Of a stretch of 35,992 nt of DNA, positions 1-8,107 are shown one piece after another. The notes beneath the pieces were generated by a model. The model saw only the letters and a program-made list of their open reading frames with translations. It was not told the DNA's origin and ran no database searches. A program made the translations under genes and the position numbers. The DNA is from Pseudomonadales bacterium. Its GTDB lineage: Bacteria > Pseudomonadota > Gammaproteobacteria > Pseudomonadales > Azotimanducaceae. Every line of letters starts with the position of its first letter. Position 1 is the stretch's first letter. Location of the stretch: assembly GCA_028279305.1 (NCBI GenBank), contig JANQOA010000359.1:1-35992 (forward strand), given 5' to 3'.

Positions 1-361
1 CAAAGAACGGCGTTGCGGTGTAGGAAATCAGCGTGGCGCCCTGGGCAAAACCCGCCTCGTCACCGTAGGTGGTGGACATCCAGCGCACCATGTAGCCCAT
101 AAACAGAACGCCGAACACACAGGCAAAAAAGAACAATACACACATGGGCAGGGCGCTGTCCGGGGTCAGGCGCATGTTCTGCCCGGCCACATCCCAGCCG
201 AAGCGGGTCACCCCCACGTACCAGCAGACGGCGGGAATCAGGGCAAAAGGGATGGTATGCGTCAGCAGCAGCCGGGTCACCGAGACCGGATGATCTGCAA
301 TATTCTGCCAGCCCTGTTGCCCGGTGAAGAGCAGCTGCCATCCGTACAGAAAATTATTCAT
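1..361 (-). CDS. YohC/Yip1-like inner-membrane protein, truncated by the window edge
   Basis: The first 120 residues are visible; the C-terminus lies outside the window. The start is the ATG at 361-359, which overlaps the ccoS stop region by 8 nt, so it is translated as the last visible gene of the cbb3 operon. The protein has a short hydrophilic N-terminus, then hydrophobic segments around residues 31-50 and 70-92. The pattern IPFALIPAVCWYVGVTRFGW followed later by YTATPFF resembles E. coli YohC (IPVICAFIGTTQIGW, YVATPLF), a Yip1-domain protein of unknown role. Family assignment is from remembered sequence similarity. A function in oxidase biogenesis is only suggested by position. Confidence 0.65.
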   Translation of the reverse strand, partial: MNNFLYGWQLLFTGQQGWQNIADHPVSVTRLLLTHTIPFALIPAVCWYVGVTRFGWDVAGQNMRLTPDSALPMCVLFFFACVFGVLFMGYMVRWMSTTYGDEAGFAQGATLISYTATPFF

Positions 362-524
362 CAGTTTGTCTCCCGGGAATGTGGTCGGAGGGTTCGTCAA
401 AAATGTCCAGCGCGCGCCGCTCCAGATTGTCGAACTGGCCGTGGTTCACCGACCAGATAAATGCCCAGGCGGCGACACCCAGCAACAGGAACGATAATGG
501 GATCAACAGCAGCAGAATTTCCAT
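354..524 (-). CDS. ccoS: CcoS, cbb3 oxidase assembly protein
   Basis: This 56-residue protein has one N-terminal membrane segment (residues 2-24) followed by an acidic/basic tail with the motif WSVNHGQFDNLE. This is the CcoS signature, in which the residues after the helix read W..  ..GQFDDL. CcoS is required for cofactor insertion into CcoN, probably by helping copper delivery. Its ATG uses the last A of the ccoI stop codon (TGATG), so the two are translationally coupled. It is followed by the YohC-like gene with an 8 nt overlap. The length is normal for the family (about 50-70 residues). Confidence 0.9.
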   Translation of the reverse strand: MEILLLLIPLSFLLLGVAAWAFIWSVNHGQFDNLERRALDIFDEPSDHIPGRQTDE

Positions 525-2668
525 CAGTGGTATTCCTTAGTTGGCGTATAACCCAGGGTGCGGCAGGCATTGGCCATGACCAGCAGCGAGCTGGCGGACA
601 TGCCCAGGGCCGCCAGCCAGGGGGGTGCGAGACCGCAGGCCGCCATGGGGATGGCGGCAAGATTGTAGAGCAGCGCCCAGGTCAGGTTCTGGCGCATGAT
701 GCGCCGGCTGAAACGGCTGACCGCCAGCAGATCGAGTACCGCCGTCAGACGCGGGGTCAGCAGATTGATATCAGCCTTGGATTTCACCAGATCCGGGGTT
801 TCCGCCATGGCAATGGAGATATCAGCGCTGGCCAGCGCCGGCAGGTCGTTTAAGCCGTCACCCAGGTACAGGGTGGTGCCGGACCGGGTCTGTTTTGCAT
901 GTCCTGACATGTGCGCCTGTTTGTCTTCCGGCAGGGCGCCGGCATGGTAACTGATGCCCAGACGCCGGGCGACGCCGGCGCACTGGCGGTCCGTGTCGCC
1001 GCTGAGCAGGGTTACCGGCATGGCGCGGCGGTGCAAACCCTCAATCAGAGCCGGTGCGTCCGCGCGCAGGGGGTTATGCAGGCTGAACACGGCAGCCGCG
1101 CGGCCGTCCACCGTCAGGTAAACCTGTTTGGCGTCCTCCTGACGGGTTTCCGCAGCGGGGAACAGCGTACCATCACAGAATGCGGCGCTGCCCAGCGCCA
1201 CCCGCTGACCTTCCACTTCGCCGCGCACACCTGCGCCTGGGACCACCTGGACCCGGACTGCCTCCGCGGCAGTCAGCTGCTGCCGGGCGGCCTGCTGCAG
1301 GAATGCCTCCGCCAGCGGATGGGTTGTGTGCCGCTGCAGCGCGGCTGCCAGTTGCAGGCAGCGCGCCGGGCTGTAGCCGGGCAGGGGCCTGCAGCGCAGG
1401 GTTTGCCCTGCGGGTTCGGTCAACGTTCCGGTTTTGTCGATATAAACCGTGTCGGGGGTGGGCAACTCCAGCGCGCGTGGGTTTTTTACCATGACCCCAA
1501 GCTGACGCAGTTTCACCAGCGCGGCGGTCAGCGCGGCGGGGGTGGCCAGCGACAGTGCGCAGGGGCAGCTGACAACCAGCACCGCCAGGGTGGCGGGTAA
1601 CGCCTGGGCGGGGTCAAGCTGCCACCAGACGGCAAAGGTGAGTGCCGCCAGGGTCAGCACGCCGGGTATAAATACCCGGGCGACCTGATCCGCCAGCCGC
1701 GCCAGACCTTGTTTGGCTTGCAGCGCATTGTTGGCCAGCTGGTCGATGTGTGCCAGGCGCGACGCTTCCGGCCGTGCGCTCACCCGCAGACGCAGGGCCG
1801 GCCCGCGGTTGAAGGTGCCGGCATACAACAGCTCGCCTTCGCTGCGGTTGCGCCAGGCGGCTTCACCGCTCAGCAGAGCTTCATCCAGGGTGGCCTGTGC
1901 GTCCAGCAGGCGGCCGTCGGCGGGCAGTTGTTCCCCCTGGTTAATCCACAGCACGTCACCGCAGTTCACCCGGTCAACGTCTACGCTCTGCCGCCGGCCC
2001 TGCCGCAGTCTGCAGACCCGGCGCGGCAATGCCGCCAGCAGGCTGTCCTGCACGCGCAGGCGTTGGCGCAGGCGCTGATCGATATAGCGGGCGGCCAGCA
2101 TCAGAAATGCAAACATCACCACCGAGTCGTAATAGACTTCTCCGGCGCCGCGCCAGGTGTTGGCCAGGCTGGTGAGGAAAGCAATGGTGATGGCCAGGGC
2201 GATGGGGGTATCCATGGTCACGCCGTAGCGGCGCAGGTTCAGGCCGTGACTGAAAAAGGGCACCGCGGCGTAGCTCACCACCGGAATGCAGAACAGCAGC
2301 GCGGTAAACTCCAGCAGGCGTTGCAGTTCCGCCTGCATGCCCTGGAAAGCCCCGGCGTACAGCGCAATGTGCACCATCATCACCTGCATCATGGCCAGGC
2401 CGGCCACCCCCAGGCGTTTCAGCAGCAGGCGGTCGGCATGGCTGGCGTTGGCGGAAGCGTTAACCAGGCTCGGCCGGAACCCCGCCTGTTCGATCTGCGT
2501 GAGCAGCGCTGCGGCGTTCAGATTATTGTTGTGGGTGACGTGGACCTGGCGGCGCACGGGATTAAACTGCAGCTGGCTGATGCCGCCCAGCGGTTTCAGC
2601 ACGTTGCGGATTTTGTTATGACAGGCCGCGCAGTGCATGTCGGACACGGTAATGGTGGTGGTGGTCAT
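524..2668 (-). CDS. ccoI: CcoI/FixI copper-translocating P1B-type ATPase
   Basis: CcoI pumps copper across the inner membrane for assembly of the CcoN CuB site. The 714-residue product begins with a heavy-metal-associated domain carrying C13-A-A-C16. It then shows the membrane metal site CPC (368-370), the phosphorylation motif DKTGTLT (Asp411), the HP motif (450-451) and the hinge GDGLND (603-608). The actuator loop reads LSGEA rather than the more common TGES. The open frame extends 27 codons further upstream, but I chose the ATG at 2668-2666: it overlaps the stop of the preceding small gene by 4 nt (ATGA), directly precedes the HMA domain, and avoids reading through ccoH. Many gammaproteobacterial CcoI proteins have an extra Cys-rich segment before the HMA domain, which is absent here. 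Confidence 0.93.
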   Translation of the reverse strand: MTTTTITVSDMHCAACHNKIRNVLKPLGGISQLQFNPVRRQVHVTHNNNLNAAALLTQIEQAGFRPSLVNASANASHADRLLLKRLGVAGLAMMQVMMVHIALYAGAFQGMQAELQRLLEFTALLFCIPVVSYAAVPFFSHGLNLRRYGVTMDTPIALAITIAFLTSLANTWRGAGEVYYDSVVMFAFLMLAARYIDQRLRQRLRVQDSLLAALPRRVCRLRQGRRQSVDVDRVNCGDVLWINQGEQLPADGRLLDAQATLDEALLSGEAAWRNRSEGELLYAGTFNRGPALRLRVSARPEASRLAHIDQLANNALQAKQGLARLADQVARVFIPGVLTLAALTFAVWWQLDPAQALPATLAVLVVSCPCALSLATPAALTAALVKLRQLGVMVKNPRALELPTPDTVYIDKTGTLTEPAGQTLRCRPLPGYSPARCLQLAAALQRHTTHPLAEAFLQQAARQQLTAAEAVRVQVVPGAGVRGEVEGQRVALGSAAFCDGTLFPAAETRQEDAKQVYLTVDGRAAAVFSLHNPLRADAPALIEGLHRRAMPVTLLSGDTDRQCAGVARRLGISYHAGALPEDKQAHMSGHAKQTRSGTTLYLGDGLNDLPALASADISIAMAETPDLVKSKADINLLTPRLTAVLDLLAVSRFSRRIMRQNLTWALLYNLAAIPMAACGLAPPWLAALGMSASSLLVMANACRTLGYTPTKEYH

Positions 2669-2832
2669 GGCTGCGCCCGCCAGCTGGTTTTCGACAGCGT
2701 ATCCACCGGCTGCGCCAGCGGATCGTAAAAGTTGGTGGCCAGATACCACAGGCAGGCGCCGAAGACGACACTGGACAGCGGCAGGATAAACAGCAGCATT
2801 AACATGCCGGTGGGGCGCTTGCGGGTACTCAT
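2665..2832 (-). CDS. ccoH: Miniature CcoH/FixH-like protein
   Basis: A 55-residue reading frame fills the gap between ccoG and ccoI exactly. Its ATG overlaps the ccoG stop by 4 nt, and its stop overlaps the ccoI start by 4 nt. It has a basic N-terminus, one membrane helix (about residues 10-32), then NFYDPLAQPVDTLSKTSW. In known FixH/CcoH proteins (about 150-175 residues) a single helix is followed by a D..VVDDYYK segment and a periplasmic beta domain. Here only the helix and the start of that segment remain. The position is the canonical ccoH position. The identity as a shortened CcoH is inferred from position and topology; it could be an unrelated small cbb3 protein. Confidence 0.6.
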   Translation of the reverse strand: MSTRKRPTGMLMLLFILPLSSVVFGACLWYLATNFYDPLAQPVDTLSKTSWRAQP

Positions 2833-4319
2833 GGGGTAGCCGCCGGAGCCAGGAAACGGGTTTCTTCAGTCACGCAGTTGCCTGCCTGGTCACATACCCG
2901 TACCTCCAGCGCCACGTTGACGGCGGCAGCGGCGGCAGCGGCGGCAGCGGGCGCCGGGCGCGCCGCCTGCAGGTTTACATTCTCCACGCTGCCGGCGGCC
3001 ACCAGCACCCTGGCTGCGGACAGCAGCCGCGCATCCGCGGGGCTGGTCAGGGCAATGGTGTATGCGGACGGTTGCTGGGACTTGTTCATGATCTTCAACT
3101 GATAATCGTTGCGCACCGCCCCGTCAGACATGTGGTGGTACAACTCGCCGCGTTCACGCAGCACGTCGATGGCCAGCGGGCTGCGCACCCACAAGGCGTA
3201 GCCGAATGCGCTGATCAGCAGGCCGCAGACCACCGCGTAACCGACGCTGCGCGGGCGCAGCCAGTGGGATTCGGGCGGCGCTGGTTCCGCCGCGGCACCG
3301 GCCGCCGCGGCCAGGCGGTTTTCCGTGGTATAGCTGATCAGCCCCGGCGCGTAACCCATCTTGTCCATGACCTGATCACAGGCGTCAATACAATGGGCGC
3401 AGCCGATACACTGGTATTGCAGGCCGTTGCGTATATCAATGCCGGTGGGGCAGACCTGCACGCACAACTGGCAGTCGATGCAGTCGCCGAGGCGGCTGGC
3501 TTCCCCGCGTTTGCGCGAGCCCCGGGGTTCGCCGCGGTTGGGGTCGTAAGAGACAATCAGCGTATCGCGGTCCACCATGGCGGACTGGAAACGCGCGTAG
3601 GGGCACATGTAAATGCATACCTGCTCGCGCATCCAGCCGGCGTTGATGTAAGTGGCCAGGGTGAAAAACGCGGTCCAGAACAGCGCCCACGGATGGGCGG
3701 CGGCAAACTCCGTGACCAGTTCCCGGATCGGTGTAAAGTAGCCGACAAAGGTGACTGCGGTGAGCAGCGCCCAGCCCAGCCACAAAGTGTGTTTGGCGGT
3801 GCGGCGGCGCAGTTTGTTCCAGTACGCGCGGGTCCAACCCACCGGTACCGCGTCCAGGCGGATGCGCTGATGGCGGGGTCCTTCGGTGATCTGTTCCGCC
3901 CACATGAAAATTGCCGTCCATACGGTTTGCGGGCAGGTATAGCCGCACCACAGGCGCCCCACCAGCGTGGTGACGGTAAACAGCGCAAACGCGGCGATCA
4001 TCAGCAGCCAGCCCAGCAGCCACAGATCCTGGGGCCACAGGGTCAGGCCGAACAGGTGAAACTGGCGTGCCGGCAGATCAAACAGGATCGCCTGGCGCCC
4101 GTCCCAGGTCAGCCAGGGGCCGCAGAAATAACCCAGCAGAAACGGCCAGCCGGTAAACAGGCGCAGCTTCTGAAAGCGGCCGAAGATGTGGCGGGTAAAA
4201 ATCTTTTCCCGCTTCTGGTACAGGTCGCGCGGGCCGAATCCCTCCAGTTTAACCGGTTCCGCCGGCGTGCCCTGGGGGCCTGCCGGAGCTGCCGGATTGG
4301 CGGGTCCCGGGTGGTTCAC
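2829..4319 (-). CDS. ccoG: CcoG/RdxA/FixG, polyferredoxin for cbb3 assembly
   Basis: CcoG is a membrane Fe-S protein thought to reduce Cu(II) before insertion into the oxidase. The 496-residue product has several N-terminal membrane helices, a WCGYTCPQTVW motif (124-134), CIYMCPYARFQ (235-245), and two 4Fe-4S motifs: C280/C283/C286/C290 and C304/C307/C310/C314. A further helix near 361-380 leads into a C-terminal periplasmic FixG-type Ig-like domain. That domain is interrupted by a nine-alanine run (458-466) encoded by a 9-bp tandem repeat. The start is GTG at 4319-4317, overlapping the ccoP stop as GTGA. All features are typical except the poly-Ala run. Confidence 0.93.
   Translation of the reverse strand: MNHPGPANPAAPAGPQGTPAEPVKLEGFGPRDLYQKREKIFTRHIFGRFQKLRLFTGWPFLLGYFCGPWLTWDGRQAILFDLPARQFHLFGLTLWPQDLWLLGWLLMIAAFALFTVTTLVGRLWCGYTCPQTVWTAIFMWAEQITEGPRHQRIRLDAVPVGWTRAYWNKLRRRTAKHTLWLGWALLTAVTFVGYFTPIRELVTEFAAAHPWALFWTAFFTLATYINAGWMREQVCIYMCPYARFQSAMVDRDTLIVSYDPNRGEPRGSRKRGEASRLGDCIDCQLCVQVCPTGIDIRNGLQYQCIGCAHCIDACDQVMDKMGYAPGLISYTTENRLAAAAGAAAEPAPPESHWLRPRSVGYAVVCGLLISAFGYALWVRSPLAIDVLRERGELYHHMSDGAVRNDYQLKIMNKSQQPSAYTIALTSPADARLLSAARVLVAAGSVENVNLQAARPAPAAAAAAAAAVNVALEVRVCDQAGNCVTEETRFLAPAATP
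2922..2948. repeat. Three perfect copies of a 9-bp unit inside ccoG
   Basis: The plus strand reads GGCGGCAGC three times in a row at 2922-2930, 2931-2939 and 2940-2948. On the coding strand this gives nine consecutive Ala codons in the periplasmic domain of CcoG. Copy-number change would be in frame, adding or removing three Ala. Confidence 0.9.
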
Positions 4320-5197
4320 TGGCTCAGGCTCTCGATATAAGCTGCCAGGATGTGGGTTTTATCCGCGCCCAGCAGCTCTCCGTGGGCGGGCATGTTGCCG
4401 GTGCGGCCGTTGCTGATGGTGAAATAGATCTGCTCCAGCGAGCCGCCGTACTGCCATATGTTGTTCGTCAGGTCCGGAGCACCCAACAGCGGGTTGCCTT
4501 TTCCCTGCGGACCGTGGCAGGTTACGCAAATGGCATCGTATTGGGGTTTGCCCGCCGCCGCGCGCTCCGCGTCGTGGTCCTGCCCGGCCAGCCCCAGCAC
4601 ATAGTGGGCCACGTTAGTGGTGCCGTCTTCGCCCAGCGCAGGCCCCCAGGCGGGCATGACCGCGGTGCGGCCGGCGCTGATGGAAGTTTTGATGGCGTCG
4701 AAATCACCGCCCCAGATCCACTGCTCATCGGTGAGGTCGGGATAGCCGAACGTGCCCGCCGCGCTGACGCCGTGGCAGGTGGAACAGTTGTTGATAAACA
4801 GGCGCCGGCCCACCTGCATCGCTACCCGGTCAGCCTGCAGGTCGGCCAGCGGCCGGGCCGCCAGCTCGCGGTACAGGGGCGCAAAGCGGCGGTCGTGAAA
4901 GTCCGCCTGGCTGTCGTGTTCGCCGGTTGATGTCCAGTCCAGCACGCCGCTGAAGTTGCCCAGACCCGGGTAGACAACAAGATAGCCAACGGAAAACACC
5001 ACGCTCAGTACAAACATGCCGACCCACCACATGGGCAGCGGCGTATCCAGCTCTTCAATGCCGTCCCAGACGTGGCCGGTGGTCTGGTTTTCGGAAGTAT
5101 GACGGTTGGCGTACAACAGCCACATAAACAACACCAGGCTGACTAACGTGCCGGCCAGCACAAACCAGTGCCAGAATTCGGAAAGGCTCACACTCAT
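4316..5197 (-). CDS. ccoP: CcoP, di-heme c subunit of cbb3 oxidase
   Basis: CcoP carries electrons into the oxidase. The 293-residue protein has two N-terminal membrane helices (about 10-30 and 56-78) flanking a cytoplasmic loop with the motif HVWDGIEELDTPLPMWW, which is the CcoP N-terminal signature. Two periplasmic cytochrome c domains follow, with heme sites CSTCH (138-142) and CVTCH (224-228). Distal Met ligands are probably those in MPAWG (181-185) and in NMPAHG near the C-terminus. The start ATG overlaps the ccoQ stop and the gene ends in a GTGA overlap with ccoG, so it sits in a translationally coupled chain. Length and features are normal. Confidence 0.97.
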   Translation of the reverse strand: MSVSLSEFWHWFVLAGTLVSLVLFMWLLYANRHTSENQTTGHVWDGIEELDTPLPMWWVGMFVLSVVFSVGYLVVYPGLGNFSGVLDWTSTGEHDSQADFHDRRFAPLYRELAARPLADLQADRVAMQVGRRLFINNCSTCHGVSAAGTFGYPDLTDEQWIWGGDFDAIKTSISAGRTAVMPAWGPALGEDGTTNVAHYVLGLAGQDHDAERAAAGKPQYDAICVTCHGPQGKGNPLLGAPDLTNNIWQYGGSLEQIYFTISNGRTGNMPAHGELLGADKTHILAAYIESLSQ

Positions 5198-5331
5198 CCC
5201 AGATCCCCGTCTTCCAGAATGCTGCGTGCATTCCGTTCAAAGCGGCTGCGGTTGCGCGGCAGCAGCACCCAGGTAAACAGGGCGGTGAACGCGGCTACGA
5301 CGATAATCAACGCAAAGATTTGCAAACTCAT
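5194..5331 (-). CDS. ccoQ: CcoQ, small cbb3 subunit
   Basis: This 45-residue single-helix protein lies between ccoO and ccoP. The helix covers about residues 4-24 and is followed by a basic then acidic tail (LPRNRSRFERNARSILEDGD). This is the usual CcoQ/FixQ layout, which stabilises the assembled oxidase. The ATG at 5331-5329 lies 2 nt after the ccoO stop, and its TGA overlaps the ccoP ATG (ATGA). Confidence 0.9.
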   Translation of the reverse strand: MSLQIFALIIVVAAFTALFTWVLLPRNRSRFERNARSILEDGDLG

Positions 5332-5333
5332 CC

Positions 5334-5954
5334 TTATTCTCCCGCCGGGGGTTGGTAATTACGCATATCGGTGCCCAGGGTCTGCAGATAGGCGATCAGC
5401 GCATCCGCTTCTGTGGTGCCGCGCACCGCCGCTGCCGCGGAGCTGATCTGCTCGTCGCTGTAAGGCACCCCCAGAGTCCGCAAAGCTGACATTTTGGCTG
5501 CGGTCTGCTCGCCGTCGAGGGTGTTCTCGAACAGCCACGGGTAAGCCGGCATGTTGGATACCGGCACCACGCTGCGCGGGTTGTACAGATGCGCCTGATG
5601 CCAGGCGTCGCTGTAGCGGCCGCCGACCCTGGCCAGATCCGGCCCGGTGCGTTTTGAACCCCACAGGAAGGGGCGTTCGTAAACATCTTCGCCGGCCACC
5701 GAGTAGTGGCCGTAGCGGGCGGTTTCCGAGCGCAGGGTGCGCACCATCTGCGTGTGGCAGCCTACGCAGCCTTCGCGGATGTAAATGTCCCGGCCTTCCA
5801 GAGTCAGGGCGCTGTACGGCTGCAGGCCTTCGATGGGCTGTGTACCGCGGTCAAATACCAGCGGGAAGATCTCCACCATGCCGCCGATGCTGACGGTAAA
5901 CAGGATCAGGCCGATCAACAGGCCAACACGGGTTTCCACACGTTCATGCTGCAT
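5334..5954 (-). CDS. ccoO: CcoO, mono-heme c subunit of cbb3 oxidase
   Basis: The 206-residue membrane-anchored cytochrome c has an N-terminal helix (about 10-32) and the heme site CVGCH (63-67), followed by [15 protein letters not shown], a signature of CcoO/Fix[15 protein letters not shown] segment and a likely axial Met in NMPAYPW follow. The frame extends 22 codons further upstream, but the start MQHERVE at 5954-5952 matches the family and gives an 11 nt overlap with the end of ccoN. Length is close to the usual 200-205. Confidence 0.96.
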   Translation of the reverse strand: MQHERVETRVGLLIGLILFTVSIGGMVEIFPLVFDRGTQPIEGLQPYSALTLEGRDIYIREGCVGCHTQMVRTLRSETARYGHYSVAGEDVYERPFLWGSKRTGPDLARVGGRYSDAWHQAHLYNPRSVVPVSNMPAYPWLFENTLDGEQTAAKMSALRTLGVPYSDEQISSAAAAVRGTTEADALIAYLQTLGTDMRNYQPPAGE

Positions 5955-7401
5955 TGGACGCAACTCCCTTGGGCTCGAGCAAAGGTGTGGCCGGAGCGCT
6001 GGGCTCGGTGCGGTGTGCACCGCGCGTGGTCATATACACGTTGTAAGCCATCACGCACATGCCGATGAAAAAGATGGCGCCGCCGACAAACCGCGCGTAG
6101 TAACCCGGATAGCTGGCGTCTACCGATTCCGCAAAGCTGTAGGTAAGGGTGCCGTCGACGGTGGTGGCGCGCCACATCAAACCCTGCAGCAAGCCGTTGA
6201 CCCACATGGACGCGATATAAATCACGGTGCCGATGGTGGCCAGCCAGAAATGCAGGTTGACCAGTTTGATGCTGTACATGTCACCGGCCTTGCGGCCGAA
6301 CAGCAGCGGCACGAGGTGGTACAGGGCGCCCATGCTGACCATGGCCACCCAGCCCAGCGCGCCGGAATGCACATGGCCCACGGTCCAGTCGGTGTTGTGG
6401 GACAAAGCGTTAATGGTTTTGATCGACATCATCGGGCCTTCGAAGGTCGACATGCCGTAGAAGGAAATAGAGACGATGAGAAATTTGATAATCGGATCGG
6501 TGCGCAGTTTGTCCCAGGCGCCGGACAGGGTCATGATGCCGTTGATCATGCCGCCCCAGGACGGCGCCAGCAGCACCAGGGACATCACCATGCCCAGGCT
6601 CTGGGCCCAGTCCGGCAGCGAGGTGTAATGCAGGTGATGGGGCCCGGCCCAGACGTAGATAGCAATCAGGGTCCAGAAGTGAACGATGGACAGACGGTAA
6701 GAATAGACCGGCCGCTCGGCCTGCTTGGGCACAAAGTAGTACATGATGCCGAGGAAACCGGCGGTGAGGAAAAAGCCGACCGCGTTGTGGCCGTACCACC
6801 ACTGCACCATGGCATCAACGGAACCGGAGTAGATGGAATAACTCTTAAAGGCGCTGACCGGGATCGCCAGGCTGTTGAAAATATGCAAGACCGCCACGCC
6901 GATAATCAGGGCGCCGAAAAACCAGTTGGCCACGTAGATGTGCTCAACGGTGCGCTTGGCCAGGGTGCCGAAAAATACAATGCCGAAACTCACCCAGACC
7001 ACTGCTATCAGGATGTCGATGGGCCATTCCAGTTCAGCGTATTCCTTGGTTGAAGTGATGCCCAGGGGCAGGGTGATGGCGGCGCTGACGATCACCGCCT
7101 GCCAGCCCCAGAATACAAACCAGGCCAGGCCGGGTGAGAACAGCGGCGTGCGGCCGGTGCGCTGGGCCACGTACAAGGCGCTGCACATCAGGGCGCAGCC
7201 GCCGAAGGCAAATATCACCGCGTTGGTATGCAGCGGCCGCAGGCGTCCATAGCTCAGCCAGGGGATATCGAAGTTCAGCGCCGGCCAGGCCAGCTGGCCG
7301 GCAATCAGCAGGCCAACAGCCATGCCGACCACGCCCCAGACCACAGTGGCAATGGCAAAGTAGCGTACAACCGGCAGGTTGTAGTTCGGTTCGTCAACCA
7401 C
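5944..7401 (-). CDS. ccoN: CcoN, catalytic subunit I of cbb3 oxidase
   Basis: CcoN is the heme-copper O2-reducing subunit. The 485-residue product shows the expected ligand set: H58 (low-spin heme), H205, H255 and H256 (CuB), Y249 (the tyrosine that is cross-linked in cbb3 enzymes), and H343/H345 in the [10 protein letters not shown] segment. These positions sit two residues below those I recall for the Pseudomonas stutzeri enzyme. The start is GTG at 7401-7399 with AAGGA about 7 nt upstream. It is the first gene of the operon. I found no FNR/Anr-type TTGAT-N4-ATCAA site in the 92 bp upstream of it or ahead of the usp gene. Confidence 0.97.
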   Translation of the reverse strand: MVDEPNYNLPVVRYFAIATVVWGVVGMAVGLLIAGQLAWPALNFDIPWLSYGRLRPLHTNAVIFAFGGCALMCSALYVAQRTGRTPLFSPGLAWFVFWGWQAVIVSAAITLPLGITSTKEYAELEWPIDILIAVVWVSFGIVFFGTLAKRTVEHIYVANWFFGALIIGVAVLHIFNSLAIPVSAFKSYSIYSGSVDAMVQWWYGHNAVGFFLTAGFLGIMYYFVPKQAERPVYSYRLSIVHFWTLIAIYVWAGPHHLHYTSLPDWAQSLGMVMSLVLLAPSWGGMINGIMTLSGAWDKLRTDPIIKFLIVSISFYGMSTFEGPMMSIKTINALSHNTDWTVGHVHSGALGWVAMVSMGALYHLVPLLFGRKAGDMYSIKLVNLHFWLATIGTVIYIASMWVNGLLQGLMWRATTVDGTLTYSFAESVDASYPGYYARFVGGAIFFIGMCVMAYNVYMTTRGAHRTEPSAPATPLLEPKGVASNAA

Positions 7402-7493
7402 GGTGGGTTCCTTACTGTTGTGTGTATCTATCCGTTTTCGTTGTTAGTCTTGTTTGCCGCAGCGGTTTGTCGCCGCGGGGCGGCGCCGGACGG

Positions 7494-7940
7494 TCAGCCG
7501 GTGGGGATTTTCACCGTCAGGGTGTCGCAGGGCACACCGTGCAGCACGCCGTTGGCTGTGGAACCCAGCAGCAGCCCGAGGCCGTGGCGGCCGTGGGTAC
7601 CGATGACAATCAGGTCCGCCGCGGATTCTTCCGCCAGCGCGCGGATCTCAGCGGCGGGCTGGCCCTCGCGCAAATGAGTGGCGTCTTTGGGGATGTCGTA
7701 CTTGGCGGCCAGTTCGTCCAGTTGCTCCCGCGCCTGGGTTCGCATCTGTGCTTCGATGGGCGCAGCCGCCGCCATGCCGGCGGCATCAAGGCCGCTGAAG
7801 CTGTGGGTCAGCGGGCGGATTACCGTCACCACGGACAGACGGGCCTGGCCGTGCTGGTTAGCCACCTGGCGCGCTTTGCCAAGTACGTCCTCAGCTTCGT
7901 CGGTGAGGTCGATGGCCACGAGAATGTTGCTGTAGGTCAT
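7494..7940 (-). CDS. Universal stress protein, UspA family
   Basis: The 148-residue product starts MTYSNILVAIDLTDEAEDV, the standard first strand of the Usp alpha/beta fold, and contains DLIVIGTHGRHGLGLLLGS near the C-terminus. The glycine-rich loop has the GxxG...GS shape, but with eight residues between, one fewer than the ATP-binding consensus, as in many UspA-like proteins from gammaproteobacteria. It is on the same strand as ccoN with 92 bp between, so it may share transcription with the oxidase. Usp genes are often induced by low oxygen or stationary phase; the link here is by position only. Confidence 0.9.
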   Translation of the reverse strand: MTYSNILVAIDLTDEAEDVLGKARQVANQHGQARLSVVTVIRPLTHSFSGLDAAGMAAAAPIEAQMRTQAREQLDELAAKYDIPKDATHLREGQPAAEIRALAEESAADLIVIGTHGRHGLGLLLGSTANGVLHGVPCDTLTVKIPTG

Positions 7941-8010
7941 TTTGTTGCCCCGTCTGATTTGGGCATAAGCTTATGTACCGCGGTTTTGCGGGCAATGAGG
8001 GAACGCCGCA

Positions 8011-8040
8011 CGCCGTCTACGTAGAACTACGTAGACGGCG
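8011..8040. repeat. Perfect palindrome, 14-bp arms, 2-nt centre
   Basis: Arms 8011-8024 and 8027-8040 are perfectly complementary around AA. The inner half reads CTACGTAG on both sides. It lies in the usp/PAS divergent region and has no T-run on either strand, so it is not a classical intrinsic terminator. Its loop is too small for an unstrained RNA hairpin, which would favour a protein-binding palindrome, a cruciform or a slightly opened stem. Confidence 0.9.
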
Positions 8041-8054
8041 GCAAAAATGCCGCC
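8037..8054. repeat. Second hairpin overlapping the palindrome
   Basis: GGCGGCA (8037-8043), loop AAAA, TGCCGCC (8048-8054). Its left arm shares four bases with the right arm of the 8011-8040 palindrome, so in RNA the two structures compete at that point. A third small stem, TTCCC (8065-8069) with GGGAA (8075-8079), follows. This stretch forms the 5' leader of the PAS gene. Confidence 0.75.
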
Positions 8055-8107
8055 ATTAAGGGGTTTCCCGCATAGGGAACGGAGGCTGCACGGCCTAGGC
8101 TGGCCGG

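Noticed and set aside
3072-4340. Long plus-strand open frame opposite ccoG
   Set aside because: It is the antisense of a strongly conserved Fe-S protein; its translation is low-complexity and has no family motif. Similar long antisense frames oppose ccoI, ccoN and the acyl-CoA dehydrogenase and are products of high GC.
8011-8054. Intrinsic terminator at the palindrome
   Set aside because: The stem is strong but there is no T-run on either strand, and it lies between divergent genes, where no terminator is needed.
7402-8107. FNR/Anr binding site for the cbb3 operon
   Set aside because: I looked for TTGAT-N4-ATCAA in both gaps upstream of ccoN and usp and found nothing with both half sites.
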